DNA of 64,000 nucleotides from an uncultured Flavobacteriales bacterium (GTDB lineage Bacteria; Bacteroidota; Bacteroidia; Flavobacteriales_F; PHOS-HE28): contig CALMPI010000009.1 of assembly GCA_937872175.1 (NCBI GenBank), positions 124,001-188,000 on the forward strand, read 5' to 3'. Numbering within the stretch: position 1 is the first letter of the stretch; each line of letters begins with the position of its first letter. A program made the translations under genes and the position numbers. Below, piece after piece: positions 18,444-26,758 of the stretch. The notes beneath the pieces were generated by a model. It did no database searches. It had not been told where the DNA came from and saw nothing but the letters and a program-made list of their open reading frames with translations.

Positions 18444-19280
18444 ATGCAACGCACCCTTTTGTTCCTCGCGTCGGCGTTCCCCGCTGCGCTCTTTGCCCAA
18501 CAACTGCCACAGCCAAGCCCGCCCGGCGAGGTGGAGCAGGTCATCGGCCTCACCGAGGTGGAAGTGGACTACTCCCGTCCCAGTGCACGGGGGCGCAAGG
18601 TCTTCGGCGACCTCGTGCCCTTCGGTGAGCTGTGGCGCACGGGTGCCAACGCCTGCACGCGCGTGGAGCTCGACGGCCCCGTGAACGTCGGCGGAAAGAC
18701 GGTCGCCAAAGGCACCTACTGCCTGTTCACCATCCCCGGCGCCGGTGAGTGGACCTTCATCCTCAACACGGACACCAGCCTGTGGGGCACCGACGGCTAT
18801 TCGGCCGACAAGGATGTGGCCCGGGTGATGGCCAAGCCGGTGACCACCACGGATCATGTGGAGACCCTCACGATCGGCTTCGACGGGGTGAGGGACGACA
18901 AGGCGATGCTGGAACTGCGCTGGGAGAACACCCGCGTGGGCATCGAACTGGCCGCTGACGCCACCGAGCAGGCCATGGCCAACATCAAGGCCACGATGGC
19001 CAAGCCCGACCTGAAGGCCGGCAACTACAGCCGGAGCGCCCGCTATTGCGTGGACAAGGGCGTGATGCTTCCTGAGGCATTGGGCTGGGCGGAGAAGGCC
19101 GTGTCGATGGACAAGAAGTACTGGACGCTTCACACGCTCGCGTTGTGCCAGGCCGCCAACGGCAAGTACAAGGAGGCCGTGGCCACGGCCAACGAGAGCA
19201 TGGCGATGGCCCAGAAGGAGAATGACCCGAGCTACGTGAAGATGAACAAGGCGCGGATCGAGGAGTGGTCGAAGAAGTGA
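18444..19280 (+). CDS. Secreted DUF2911-family protein
   Basis: 278 residues with a signal peptide ending near ALFAQ. The DUF2911 core spans about residues 30-170 (VEVDYSRPSARGRKVFGD, LWRTGANACTR, KGTYCLFTIPG, WTFILNTD). The C-terminal ~100 residues are helical and TPR-like. Its biochemical role is unknown. A paralogue lies at 26759-27841 with the same order of domains. A strong terminator follows at once, so this is a single-gene unit. Confidence 0.88.
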   Translation: MQRTLLFLASAFPAALFAQQLPQPSPPGEVEQVIGLTEVEVDYSRPSARGRKVFGDLVPFGELWRTGANACTRVELDGPVNVGGKTVAKGTYCLFTIPGAGEWTFILNTDTSLWGTDGYSADKDVARVMAKPVTTTDHVETLTIGFDGVRDDKAMLELRWENTRVGIELAADATEQAMANIKATMAKPDLKAGNYSRSARYCVDKGVMLPEALGWAEKAVSMDKKYWTLHTLALCQAANGKYKEAVATANESMAMAQKENDPSYVKMNKARIEEWSKK

Positions 19281-19298
19281 TCGGTCCCCGACCGGATG

Positions 19299-19326
19299 AA
19301 AAAGCCCCGCTCCGGCGGGGCTTTTT
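19299..19326. terminator. Bidirectional intrinsic terminator
   Basis: Perfect 12-bp stem AAAAAGCCCCGC / GCGGGGCTTTTT with loop TCCG. It serves the DUF2911 gene (+) and the convergent SDR gene (-), each giving a run of five T. Confidence 0.92.
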
Positions 19327-19342
19327 CGTGGGCGTCGCCGGG

Positions 19343-20068
19343 TCACAGCCCGAGGCTGAGCAACCCGCCATCGGCCACCAGGCAATGCCCGGTGATGTAG
19401 GAGGCCTTGTCCATGCACAGGAAGGCGATGGCGGCGGCGATCTCGGAGGGCTCGCCCACCCGCTTCATGGGCGTGCGGGCCAGGATGCGCTCCAGCCGGT
19501 CCGGCTGTGACAGGACCGGCGCGGTAAGGGGCGTGCGGATGTACCACGGGGCCACGGCGTTCACGCGGATCCCATCAGCAGCCCACTCCACGGCCAGGCT
19601 GCGGGTGAGCTGGAGCAGGGCGGCCTTGCTCAAGGCATAGGCGGCGCCGCTGCCCACGTCCACGAAGCCGGCCACGCTGGCCACGTTCACCACGCATGGC
19701 GCATGGCCCTGCACCAGGAGCGGGTGCAATGCGCGCAGCAGCTCCGCAGGGCCCAGCAGGTTGGTGCCCATCACGACCTCCTGCTCGCCCGGCGCCAAGT
19801 GCGTCCAGGGCTTGCGGATGTTCGTGCCCGCGTTGTTCACCACGATGTCCAGGGCATCCCAGCGCCCTTGTACCGCATCAACGATGCGGGCACGGCCTTC
19901 CGCGGTGGTGATGTCGGCGGCGATGCACGCGGGGTCTCCATGGTGGGTCCGGGCCGCAAGCATCACGTCGGCGCCCAGGTCGCGCAATTCCGCTACGGTG
20001 GCCGCGCCGATCCCGCGCGTTCCGCCGGTCACCAGCGCGCGTCTGCCGTTCAGGTCCCAGCCGGGCAT
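19343..20068 (-). CDS. Short-chain dehydrogenase/reductase
   Basis: 241 residues. Classical SDR motifs: TGGTRGIG (14-21) for the dinucleotide, NNAG, catalytic Ser in VNVASVAGF and Y-x3-K in YALSK. The C-terminal ADGG segment is also present. It looks like a tropinone-reductase-type or 3-oxoacyl reductase-like oxidoreductase, NADPH being the more likely cofactor; the substrate is unknown. A -7 element (TAGCTTCG) sits only 4 nt before the ATG, suggesting a very short or absent leader. Confidence 0.92.
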   Translation of the reverse strand: MPGWDLNGRRALVTGGTRGIGAATVAELRDLGADVMLAARTHHGDPACIAADITTAEGRARIVDAVQGRWDALDIVVNNAGTNIRKPWTHLAPGEQEVVMGTNLLGPAELLRALHPLLVQGHAPCVVNVASVAGFVDVGSGAAYALSKAALLQLTRSLAVEWAADGIRVNAVAPWYIRTPLTAPVLSQPDRLERILARTPMKRVGEPSEIAAAIAFLCMDKASYITGHCLVADGGLLSLGL

Positions 20069-20072
20069 GGCG

Positions 20073-20080
20073 CGAAGCTA
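20073..20080 (-). promoter_or_regulatory. -7 element of the SDR gene
   Basis: TAGCTTCG on the minus strand, 4 nt before ATG 20068. Confidence 0.4.
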
Positions 20081-20095
20081 ACCGGGGAGGAATGA

Positions 20096-20125
20096 GAAAG
20101 CCCCCGGCCATGGCCGGGGGCTTTC
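20096..20125 (-). terminator. Terminator of the T9SS cargo gene
   Basis: Long perfect palindrome centred on GGCCATGGCC with AAAGCCCCCGG / CCGGGGGCTTT arms, 20 nt after the stop codon. The minus strand continues CTCATTCCTCC. Confidence 0.85.
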
Positions 20126-20145
20126 ATTCAGGGGAACGAAGTTCC

Positions 20146-22059
20146 TTACTGACGGTTCACCAGGCGGGTGGTGGTGCCGGTGGCGTTGCCCACGCGGATG
20201 GTGTACATGCCGCTGGCGTAGGCGCCCAGGTCCACGGTGGTGCGGCCGGTGAAACGGCCGGTCTGCAGGGTCTGGCCCAATGCGTTCAGCACCTCGATGG
20301 TGTGGTTCTCCGTGTTGGCGGTGATCACTTGCACCAGCCCGTCGTTGGTCGGGTTGGGGAACATGCTGAACTCCGGACCCTCCACTTCGCTCACCCCGAT
20401 CGTGGGGTCCATCGCCAGGCGGATGGCGAAGGCGTTGCCGTTGGTGTAGGTGCCCGGCGCCGTGCCCTGGATGTTGATCACGGCAGAGATGCTCGGTTGG
20501 GGTACCGTGGCGTCGTCCACGACGGCCACATCGTTGGTGCCGCCATTGCTGAAGAGCTCCACACCGGCATAGTACGCGCCCGGCTGCATGGTGAAGGGGT
20601 TGGAGAAGGTCACCGTGACGACACCGGCGGCCACGTCGGCAGCGGTCAGGGTGTAGTCGAAGCTGGTCACCAGCGGGTTGAACACGTCGTCGTTGTCGAG
20701 CACAGGAACGGAGTCGTGGATGCTCGCCACGAGCAGGCCGCCCTCGGTGCTGTTCGCCGTGATGTCCACCGTGATGCCGTACACGTCCACGGCCTCATCG
20801 ATCTTGAAGTAGTTCAGGCAGAACACGTTGTCCGTGGCGTCCGTGAAGGTGGCGGTGCCGATGGCGGAGGTCACCTCGGTGCCGCTGTGGATCCCCAGAC
20901 CGTCCAGCGCGTAGGTCAGGTCGTTCAGGGCGAAGGTGCGCTCGGCCGTGTCGTCACTGGGATCATCCTCCAGCGCATCCTCGTTCGAGGTCACCGTCAG
21001 GTTCATGGTGTAGGTGCCTTCGGCCAGACCACCGGGCAGGGTCACGGCCTCGTCCATCACCACGGTATCACCCGGGTTCACGGTACCGGCGTTGAAGGTG
21101 GCGCTGAAGGCGGTGCCGCCACCAGGGGCGGTCACCGTGGCGGTCATCACCAGGTTGGTCTGGGGGTTCACGCCGATGTTGCGGAGCTGTCCGCCCAGGA
21201 AGAAGGTGTTGGTGAGCTGCGGACGGGGGATGATGCCGAACTCGGTGCCATCACCCGTGTGGGAGACGAAGCCGAAATCCACCACGCGACCATAATCCGG
21301 CACATTGCTGAGCGCCAGGTCGTCGATGGCCCAGAAGTACTCCCATCCACCGAGCCACTGGAAACGCAGGTACACGGTGGCCTGGTTGGCGGCCACGGAG
21401 GTGATGTCCAGCGCGATGCCCTGGGGGTTGGCGCTCCAGCGCGAGCACGGGGGCGCGGCGGAACCGGTCAACAGGCAGGGGAAGGGCACGAAGTCCGTCC
21501 AGGTCATCATGTCGGTGCTCACCTGAACTTTCACGTTGGTGGACGCATCGTAGTCGAACACGCCGATCAGGCTCTCAAAGGTGAGCAGCACGGTGGGCTG
21601 GCCGCTGCAGTCGATCGCTCCGGTGGTGAGCTCGGTCAGGTGGTCCGCACCCGGGGAGGTGCTGAGACCGCGGTCCGAGTTGGCCCAGAGGTAGCCGTTG
21701 GAGGCCGTGCTGGCCCCAAAGGTGGAGGAGGGCTGGTAGCCCAGGGCGGCCACCCCAACGGCCGACGGATCATTGCTCCACACGAAGTACACGCTGTCGG
21801 TGCCGAGCGGGGTCAGGTTGTCCTCGTTCGTCCAGCCAGCAGGTACGGCGCCTCCGGAGAAATCCTCGGTCCAGAACGGTACGGCGCGCAGCGCCTCGAA
21901 GCTGGGCCGCAGGTGGCTCGGGGCCGGGGTGGTGTACGAACCGGCGGCATGCTGCTTCACGTAGCCCTTGAAGTCGTTCCCGTTGCCGGTGCCGGCCGAT
22001 TGGGCCACCACTGCAACGGAGCCGACCATCAGGGGAAGGGAGAGGAAAGTCTTCTTCAT
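20146..22059 (-). CDS. Secreted protein with T9SS type A sorting domain
   Basis: 637 residues. Signal peptide 1-19 (MKKTFLSLPLMVGSVAVVAQ). An early segment (FWTEDFSGGAVPAGWTN) begins a jelly-roll or MAM-like adhesion module, followed by several beta-sandwich repeats. The last ~80 residues (FSMFPNPTNDGLVQV, IEVLNALGQTL, GMYTIRV, TRLVNRQ) are a clear T9SS type A signal, so it is probably exported and attached to the surface or released. No catalytic motif is evident. Single-gene unit with its own terminator and a possible TACCTTTC -7 element. Confidence 0.88.
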   Translation of the reverse strand: MKKTFLSLPLMVGSVAVVAQSAGTGNGNDFKGYVKQHAAGSYTTPAPSHLRPSFEALRAVPFWTEDFSGGAVPAGWTNEDNLTPLGTDSVYFVWSNDPSAVGVAALGYQPSSTFGASTASNGYLWANSDRGLSTSPGADHLTELTTGAIDCSGQPTVLLTFESLIGVFDYDASTNVKVQVSTDMMTWTDFVPFPCLLTGSAAPPCSRWSANPQGIALDITSVAANQATVYLRFQWLGGWEYFWAIDDLALSNVPDYGRVVDFGFVSHTGDGTEFGIIPRPQLTNTFFLGGQLRNIGVNPQTNLVMTATVTAPGGGTAFSATFNAGTVNPGDTVVMDEAVTLPGGLAEGTYTMNLTVTSNEDALEDDPSDDTAERTFALNDLTYALDGLGIHSGTEVTSAIGTATFTDATDNVFCLNYFKIDEAVDVYGITVDITANSTEGGLLVASIHDSVPVLDNDDVFNPLVTSFDYTLTAADVAAGVVTVTFSNPFTMQPGAYYAGVELFSNGGTNDVAVVDDATVPQPSISAVINIQGTAPGTYTNGNAFAIRLAMDPTIGVSEVEGPEFSMFPNPTNDGLVQVITANTENHTIEVLNALGQTLQTGRFTGRTTVDLGAYASGMYTIRVGNATGTTTRLVNRQ

Positions 22060-22095
22060 CTGAGGTTGGTTAGGGGATTAGCGTCCGTTGAGGCC

Positions 22096-22103
22096 GAAAG
22101 GTA
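22096..22103 (-). promoter_or_regulatory. Possible -7 element of the T9SS cargo gene
   Basis: TACCTTTC on the minus strand, 36 nt before ATG 22059. Confidence 0.35.
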
Positions 22104-22222
22104 ACTCCGTTCGCGGAAGATCGAACGATCCATCCCGCGCCTGCAGCGGTCAGGAGATCGACCACCCTTGGTCACCTGCCGGTTCGATGGATGTTCGTCG
22201 ATCCATCCGGCGGCTTCGTCGA

Positions 22223-23998
22223 TCAGTTCAGGCGCCGGAATCCGGGTCCAACCACATGGAGAACGGCCTGCAGCACCACCGCTCCCAACACCACGATCGC
22301 CGGCGCGATCAGGTTGTACCACAGGAAGGCGATCTGGATCTCGGAGAAGTGGATGGTCAGGATCGTGGCCTGCGCCACCAGCGCCGCGATGAACACCGCG
22401 GTGCCGCCCACGCGCTTCAGGAAGAAGGCCACCAGGAAGATGCCCAGGATGGTGCCGTAGAACAGCGAGCCGATGATGTTCACCGCCTGGATCAGGTTCT
22501 CGAAGAGCGAGAACAGCGCCGCGAAGGCCAGCGCCAGCAGCCCGAAGAGCACGGTGGCCCACTTGGTCGCACGCACCTGCTCACCGTCCGTGCGCTCCTT
22601 CTTCACCACGTCCACCACGCTGGTGGTGGCCAGCGCGCTCAGCTCGGCGCTGGTGCTGCTCATGCCCGCGCTGAAGATCATGGCCAGCAAGAGCCCGATG
22701 ATCCCGATGGGCATGTGGTCTATGATGAAGGTGATGAAGATGTAGTCCTTGTCGTTGGATTCGGCGGCGGGGATCTCATACTTGATCTCTTCCGCATACG
22801 CAGCGCGAATGACCTCATCCTTTTCCAGGAGTTCCACAAGGGATCGAGCATTCGTTTCGGTGTTGCCTGCTCGTTGTTGGGTGAGCCATGCGTGCACTTC
22901 ATTGGAAAGCTCAGCGCGATTGTCTCTGTACGCGCTATCCAGCGATTCCCAGGCGCTCCAACTTTTGGAGGAATGGATCTCGACGATTTCACCAACTCCA
23001 ACCTCATCGAGGTTCGCGGGTTCGGATACCCATCCTTCGGAAGGTGGTTGGGCCAACCTCAGGGCTTCTGTATTTGCGCTGTTCCAGTGGATAGGCGCCG
23101 CGTTGAACAGGTAGAACACGAACACCAGCACGCCCGTGAGCAGGATGAAGAACTGCATGGGGATCTTCAGCAGCGCGTTCATCCAAAGCCCGCGCTGCGC
23201 CTGCTGCACGTTCTGCCCGCTGAGGTAGCGCTGCACCTGGCTCTGGTCGGTGCCGAAATAGGCCAGCTGCAGGAAGAAGCCGCCGATGAGGCCGCTCCAC
23301 AGCGTGTATTTGTTCGAGGGGTCGAAGCTGGTGTCGATCACATCCGTCTTGCCCAACGCGCTGGCCAGCTGCAGGCTTTCCACGAAGCCGATGTGCTCGC
23401 GCAGGTACCACACCACCAGACCGAAGGCCACGAAGAGCCCGCCGAAGATCACGGCCATCTGTTGCTTGTGCGTCACCCCCACGGCCTTGGCGCCGCCGGT
23501 GGTGGTGTAGAGGATCACCAGCGTGCCGATGAAGACGCAGGTCCAGCTGAGCGGCCAGTGCAGCACCTTGCTGAGGATGATGCTGGGCGCGTAGATGGTG
23601 ATACCGGCCGCCAGTCCGCGCTGGATGAGGAAGAGTCCCGCGGTGAGCAGCCGCGTGCGCGCATCGAAGCGCTTGCCGATGAACTCGTAGGCGGTGTAGA
23701 CCTTCCACTTGTAGTAGAGCGGGATGAACACACGGTTGATCACCAGCATGGCCAGTGGCAGTCCGAAGTAGAACTGCACGAAGCCCAGCCCATCGAGGTA
23801 GCCCTGACCCGGTGTGCTGAGGAAGGTGATCGCGCTGGCCTGCGTGGCCATCACGCTGAGCCCTACCGCCCACCAACGCTCATCGCCGCCGCCGCGCAGG
23901 TAGCTCTCGCTGCTGGTCTCCCGCCGCGTACGCCACACGCCATAGCCGACGATGAAACCGAGGGTGCCGAGGAGGATGAGCCAGTCGAGCCAGTGCAT
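22223..23998 (-). CDS. Sodium:solute symporter (SSS family)
   Basis: 591 residues with about 13 membrane helices. Family features: SYLRGGGDERWWAVGLS early, FLSTPGQGY, and FSAGMSSTSAEL late. A soluble insert of about 110 residues (about 305-415, rich in Glu, Ser and Trp) interrupts the helices; its DNA (about 22755-23085) has visibly lower GC than the rest. The PIG-L deacetylase gene lies directly upstream on the same strand. A carrier for a sugar, amino-sugar conjugate or carboxylate is likely; the substrate is unknown. Confidence 0.9.
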   Translation of the reverse strand: MHWLDWLILLGTLGFIVGYGVWRTRRETSSESYLRGGGDERWWAVGLSVMATQASAITFLSTPGQGYLDGLGFVQFYFGLPLAMLVINRVFIPLYYKWKVYTAYEFIGKRFDARTRLLTAGLFLIQRGLAAGITIYAPSIILSKVLHWPLSWTCVFIGTLVILYTTTGGAKAVGVTHKQQMAVIFGGLFVAFGLVVWYLREHIGFVESLQLASALGKTDVIDTSFDPSNKYTLWSGLIGGFFLQLAYFGTDQSQVQRYLSGQNVQQAQRGLWMNALLKIPMQFFILLTGVLVFVFYLFNAAPIHWNSANTEALRLAQPPSEGWVSEPANLDEVGVGEIVEIHSSKSWSAWESLDSAYRDNRAELSNEVHAWLTQQRAGNTETNARSLVELLEKDEVIRAAYAEEIKYEIPAAESNDKDYIFITFIIDHMPIGIIGLLLAMIFSAGMSSTSAELSALATTSVVDVVKKERTDGEQVRATKWATVLFGLLALAFAALFSLFENLIQAVNIIGSLFYGTILGIFLVAFFLKRVGGTAVFIAALVAQATILTIHFSEIQIAFLWYNLIAPAIVVLGAVVLQAVLHVVGPGFRRLN

Positions 23999-24007
23999 GG
24001 GTCACGA

Positions 24008-24085
24008 GGTGAATGGGAGTTGGTGAATGGCGAATGGTGAATGCCAGCTCTGCCGCCATTCACCAATGACCATTCGCCATTCACT
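24008..24085. repeat. Inverted pair of heptanucleotide arrays
   Basis: 24008-24043 reads as seven-base units (GGTGAAT, GGGAGTT, GGTGAAT, GGCGAAT, GGTGAAT). 24058-24085 reads ATTCACC, AATGACC, ATTCGCC, ATTCACT, the opposite orientation of the same unit. The arms share the 16-base inverted repeat GTGAATGGCGAATGGT and could fold together. The right arm contains the PIG-L stop codon. Confidence 0.85.
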
Positions 24086-26654
24086 TTGCATTTGTACTTC
24101 GCGGCGAGATCAGATTCGCGAACAGCCGATACGCGCCCGGCACACCCGCCGGCAACTGCCGGAAGAAGCTGATGCCCGTATAGATGAAGCGTCCTTTGCC
24201 ATGGTCGGTCGCGATCAGCGCACCTGTGAGCGCTTGTTCGCCGGGATCATTCCAAGCGATGAGGGGGGTGTACGTGTCACCGAAGTCTCCAGCGAAGTAG
24301 AGGCCGCGTTCCTGCACCCAGCCTTCGAAGTCGGCGGCGGTGATGGTGTTGGGTGTGGAGATCAGCGGGTGCTTGGGATCAAGGAAGGTGGGGGGGGCTT
24401 CCTCCACGGTGACACGACCGCGCGAGATGCTGAACGGCTTGGGGCCCAATGTGGCGGGATCGATCTGGAAATCGCTGGCACCGGAGAAGAAGCGTGGCGT
24501 GGTGTTGTACTGCACGATCAGCGTTCCACCTTCCTCCACGTACTGCAGCAGCTGCGGGTGCAGCTCCTTCATGCCCTTGGTGGCGTTGTAGGCGCGGATG
24601 CCGGTGACGATGGCGTCGTACTTCCGCAGCTCTTCCAGCTTGGCGGTTGAAGGCTCAATGAACTCGACAACCACACCGAGCTGCTCCATCGCCTGCGGCA
24701 CGTCATCTCCAGCGCCTTTCACATAGCCCACGCGTTTGGCGGTGGTGGTCACATCCAGCGGCACCAGCTTCACCTCGGCGGGCGTGTAGTACACTTGCGG
24801 TAGAATGTGCGGGTAGTCGATCTCGTGCAACGTGCGGTCGGCTTTTCCCTTGGGGCCGGTGAACGTGAACTTCACGGCACCGGACCTAGCGTTGTCCATC
24901 GGCATCAGCTGGAAGGTGAAGCGCTGCCGCTCGTTGCGCTTGGCGATGTTCACCAGCTTCAGGTCCTTGGTGGTGGCCCAGCCTTCTGGCAGCGTCACGT
25001 TGAGTTGACCGGTGAGGCTGTCGGTGAGTGCTTCCACTTCCACCGTGATGGTCTGTGGGCCGCCTGTGGCGATGAGCACATCGGTCTTCGGGATCACCGA
25101 GGCCACGGGCGTGACGTACACCGGGCGGATGCGCTCGCCGGCCACGCGGTCGACCCATTTGTAGTTGAGAGTCGAGTGTGCTAGGGCTCCCGTTCGGCGA
25201 TTAGGAGCACGAAACTCTGCATACAACCGAACAAAAGGGAAGTCTACCGGAAGGCCGATCAGTTGAACTGGTACATCGTGCAGGTTCCCACTTGCTTGTT
25301 TAAGCCAGTATGGTTCAGTCACGATTTGCTCTGGAGTCAATTTTCCACTCAAATTCATCGTGTTGACTATCGGACCTTGGTTAAGTCTGTTGTACGACAA
25401 CAGCGGAGCGATTCGAAGCTCAGATACTATGGCGCTATCAATCTTGCCTCGCCTTGGGTATAGCTGGAAGTTGAAAGGGATGGAGTCTATGGTCGTTACG
25501 AGTGCTTGGGTGCTAGTAGCTTCAGAAACCAATCCCATCGCGTATGCTATGATTGAACCTACTTCAGCTCGCTTGACTTTGTACCACGTTAACCATTCAC
25601 TTGGAACCACATCTCCTCCATAGGTTCGATCAAGAAAAGAAGCGATTTCCCATAGAGCAGGAACACTCTGGTCAGGATGAAGGGTATTGTACTTCAAGAT
25701 GAGGCTTGCTATCAATTCGCCTCCGTTTTTACCTTGCTTCACCCGCCCCCACGTCATATCGATCCCCTCAAAAATGTCCTTCCCCTTCGGTCGGTCGCCC
25801 TTTATCAGCTTCAGGTACTCCAGCGCTTCCCCGCGCGTTTCCGCCGCGCCAAAGCCCTGGCTCTTGTGCATGCTGCGGCTGCGCCCGGCGATCTCGGTAT
25901 AGCTCAGGCCCAGCAGCGGGTCGTAGCCGCCCACATCCACGCTGAACCAGTCGGGGTCGTTCTCGGCAATGGTGGCCAGGTCGCGGTTCCACCAGGTGCT
26001 GCCGTTGAAGAAGAGGCGGCGTGGCTGCCACACCTCCAGCCCTTGTTCCAAGTGCTCCGGAAAGGCCTTGGGGTCACCGGCCAGATCGAAGGCTTCCTCG
26101 GCGAGGATGGCGCTGGCCTCGTGGTGGCCGTGCCCCGCGCTTCGGTCGGGCGCGAAGCGGGTGATGATCACATCGGGCCGGAACATGCGGATCACACGCA
26201 CCACATCGCTCAACACTTCCTGCTTGCCCCACTTCTCGAAGCTTTCGGCGGCGTTCTTGCTGTAGCCGAAGTCCACTGCGCGGGTGAAGAACTGCTCCCC
26301 GCCATCGATGCGCCGCGCCTCCAGCAGTTCCTGCGTGCGGATGATGCCCAGCGCGTCGCCCAGCTCGGGGCCGATGAGGTTCTGTCCGCCATCGCCGCGC
26401 GTGAGGCTGAGGTTGCCGGTACGCACCTTCTTGCCGTTGGCCAGCCAGGCGATCAGGCGCGTGTTCTCGTCATCGGGGTGGGCCACGATGTAGAGCACGC
26501 TGCCCAGCACGTTGAGCTTCTGCATCTTGTGCAGGATCTCGGCGGCGTGGGGTTGTGCGGGGGGGCGTTGGGCAGAAAGCGGAAAGCTGAAAGCGGAAAG
26601 AAGAAAGAGGGTGACCGCGGCAAGGCGCAGTGCAGGGGACGAACGGAGGCGCAT
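24081..26654 (-). CDS. Secreted PIG-L (LmbE-like) deacetylase with C-terminal glutamine-amidotransferase-like domain
   Basis: 857 residues from ATG 26654. Signal peptide about 1-28. The PIG-L zinc motif AHPDDE (H59, D61, D62) and a later HGHHEAS provide metal ligands for N-deacetylation of GlcNAc-type substrates, as in the family. A beta-rich middle follows. The last ~200 residues (YDAIVTGIRAYN, YVEEGGTLIVQYNTT) resemble a ThuA/GATase1-like domain, probably non-enzymatic. DNA at about 25150-25790 is far lower in GC than the flanks, with no frame break. It precedes a symporter gene, so product uptake is a reasonable inference. A heptad repeat encodes residues 16-27. Confidence 0.88.
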   Translation of the reverse strand: MRLRSSPALRLAAVTLFLLSAFSFPLSAQRPPAQPHAAEILHKMQKLNVLGSVLYIVAHPDDENTRLIAWLANGKKVRTGNLSLTRGDGGQNLIGPELGDALGIIRTQELLEARRIDGGEQFFTRAVDFGYSKNAAESFEKWGKQEVLSDVVRVIRMFRPDVIITRFAPDRSAGHGHHEASAILAEEAFDLAGDPKAFPEHLEQGLEVWQPRRLFFNGSTWWNRDLATIAENDPDWFSVDVGGYDPLLGLSYTEIAGRSRSMHKSQGFGAAETRGEALEYLKLIKGDRPKGKDIFEGIDMTWGRVKQGKNGGELIASLILKYNTLHPDQSVPALWEIASFLDRTYGGDVVPSEWLTWYKVKRAEVGSIIAYAMGLVSEATSTQALVTTIDSIPFNFQLYPRRGKIDSAIVSELRIAPLLSYNRLNQGPIVNTMNLSGKLTPEQIVTEPYWLKQASGNLHDVPVQLIGLPVDFPFVRLYAEFRAPNRRTGALAHSTLNYKWVDRVAGERIRPVYVTPVASVIPKTDVLIATGGPQTITVEVEALTDSLTGQLNVTLPEGWATTKDLKLVNIAKRNERQRFTFQLMPMDNARSGAVKFTFTGPKGKADRTLHEIDYPHILPQVYYTPAEVKLVPLDVTTTAKRVGYVKGAGDDVPQAMEQLGVVVEFIEPSTAKLEELRKYDAIVTGIRAYNATKGMKELHPQLLQYVEEGGTLIVQYNTTPRFFSGASDFQIDPATLGPKPFSISRGRVTVEEAPPTFLDPKHPLISTPNTITAADFEGWVQERGLYFAGDFGDTYTPLIAWNDPGEQALTGALIATDHGKGRFIYTGISFFRQLPAGVPGAYRLFANLISPRSTNAK
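26575..26609. repeat. Heptanucleotide array inside a signal-peptide coding region
   Basis: Five consecutive seven-base units: GAAAGCG, GAAAGCT, GAAAGCG, GAAAGAA, GAAAGAG. On the minus strand they encode residues 16-27 (LFLLSAFSFPLS) of the PIG-L protein's signal peptide. Confidence 0.85.
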
Positions 26655-26658
26655 GGCG

Positions 26659-26666
26659 CCAAGGTA
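26659..26666 (-). promoter_or_regulatory. Possible -7 element of the PIG-L gene
   Basis: TACCTTGG on the minus strand, 4 nt before ATG 26654. Confidence 0.35.
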
Positions 26667-26758
26667 GATCGGTGGCCCGCGCAGCCTGCTCCGCGCTGGG
26701 CGGGTCGAGGCAAGGGGATGCCGCCGGTGCGCACTGGCGAAGCGCCGGTGGCCGGGCC

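Noticed and set aside
20092-22104. A 670-residue open frame antisense to the T9SS cargo gene
   Set aside because: The sense strand has a signal peptide, T9SS domain and terminator; the antisense frame is Gly/Val/His-rich shadow sequence and starts inside a terminator.
25150-25790. Inserted mobile element in the PIG-L gene
   Set aside because: The frame stays open and the protein reads as one continuous domain set; there are no inverted ends or target duplications.
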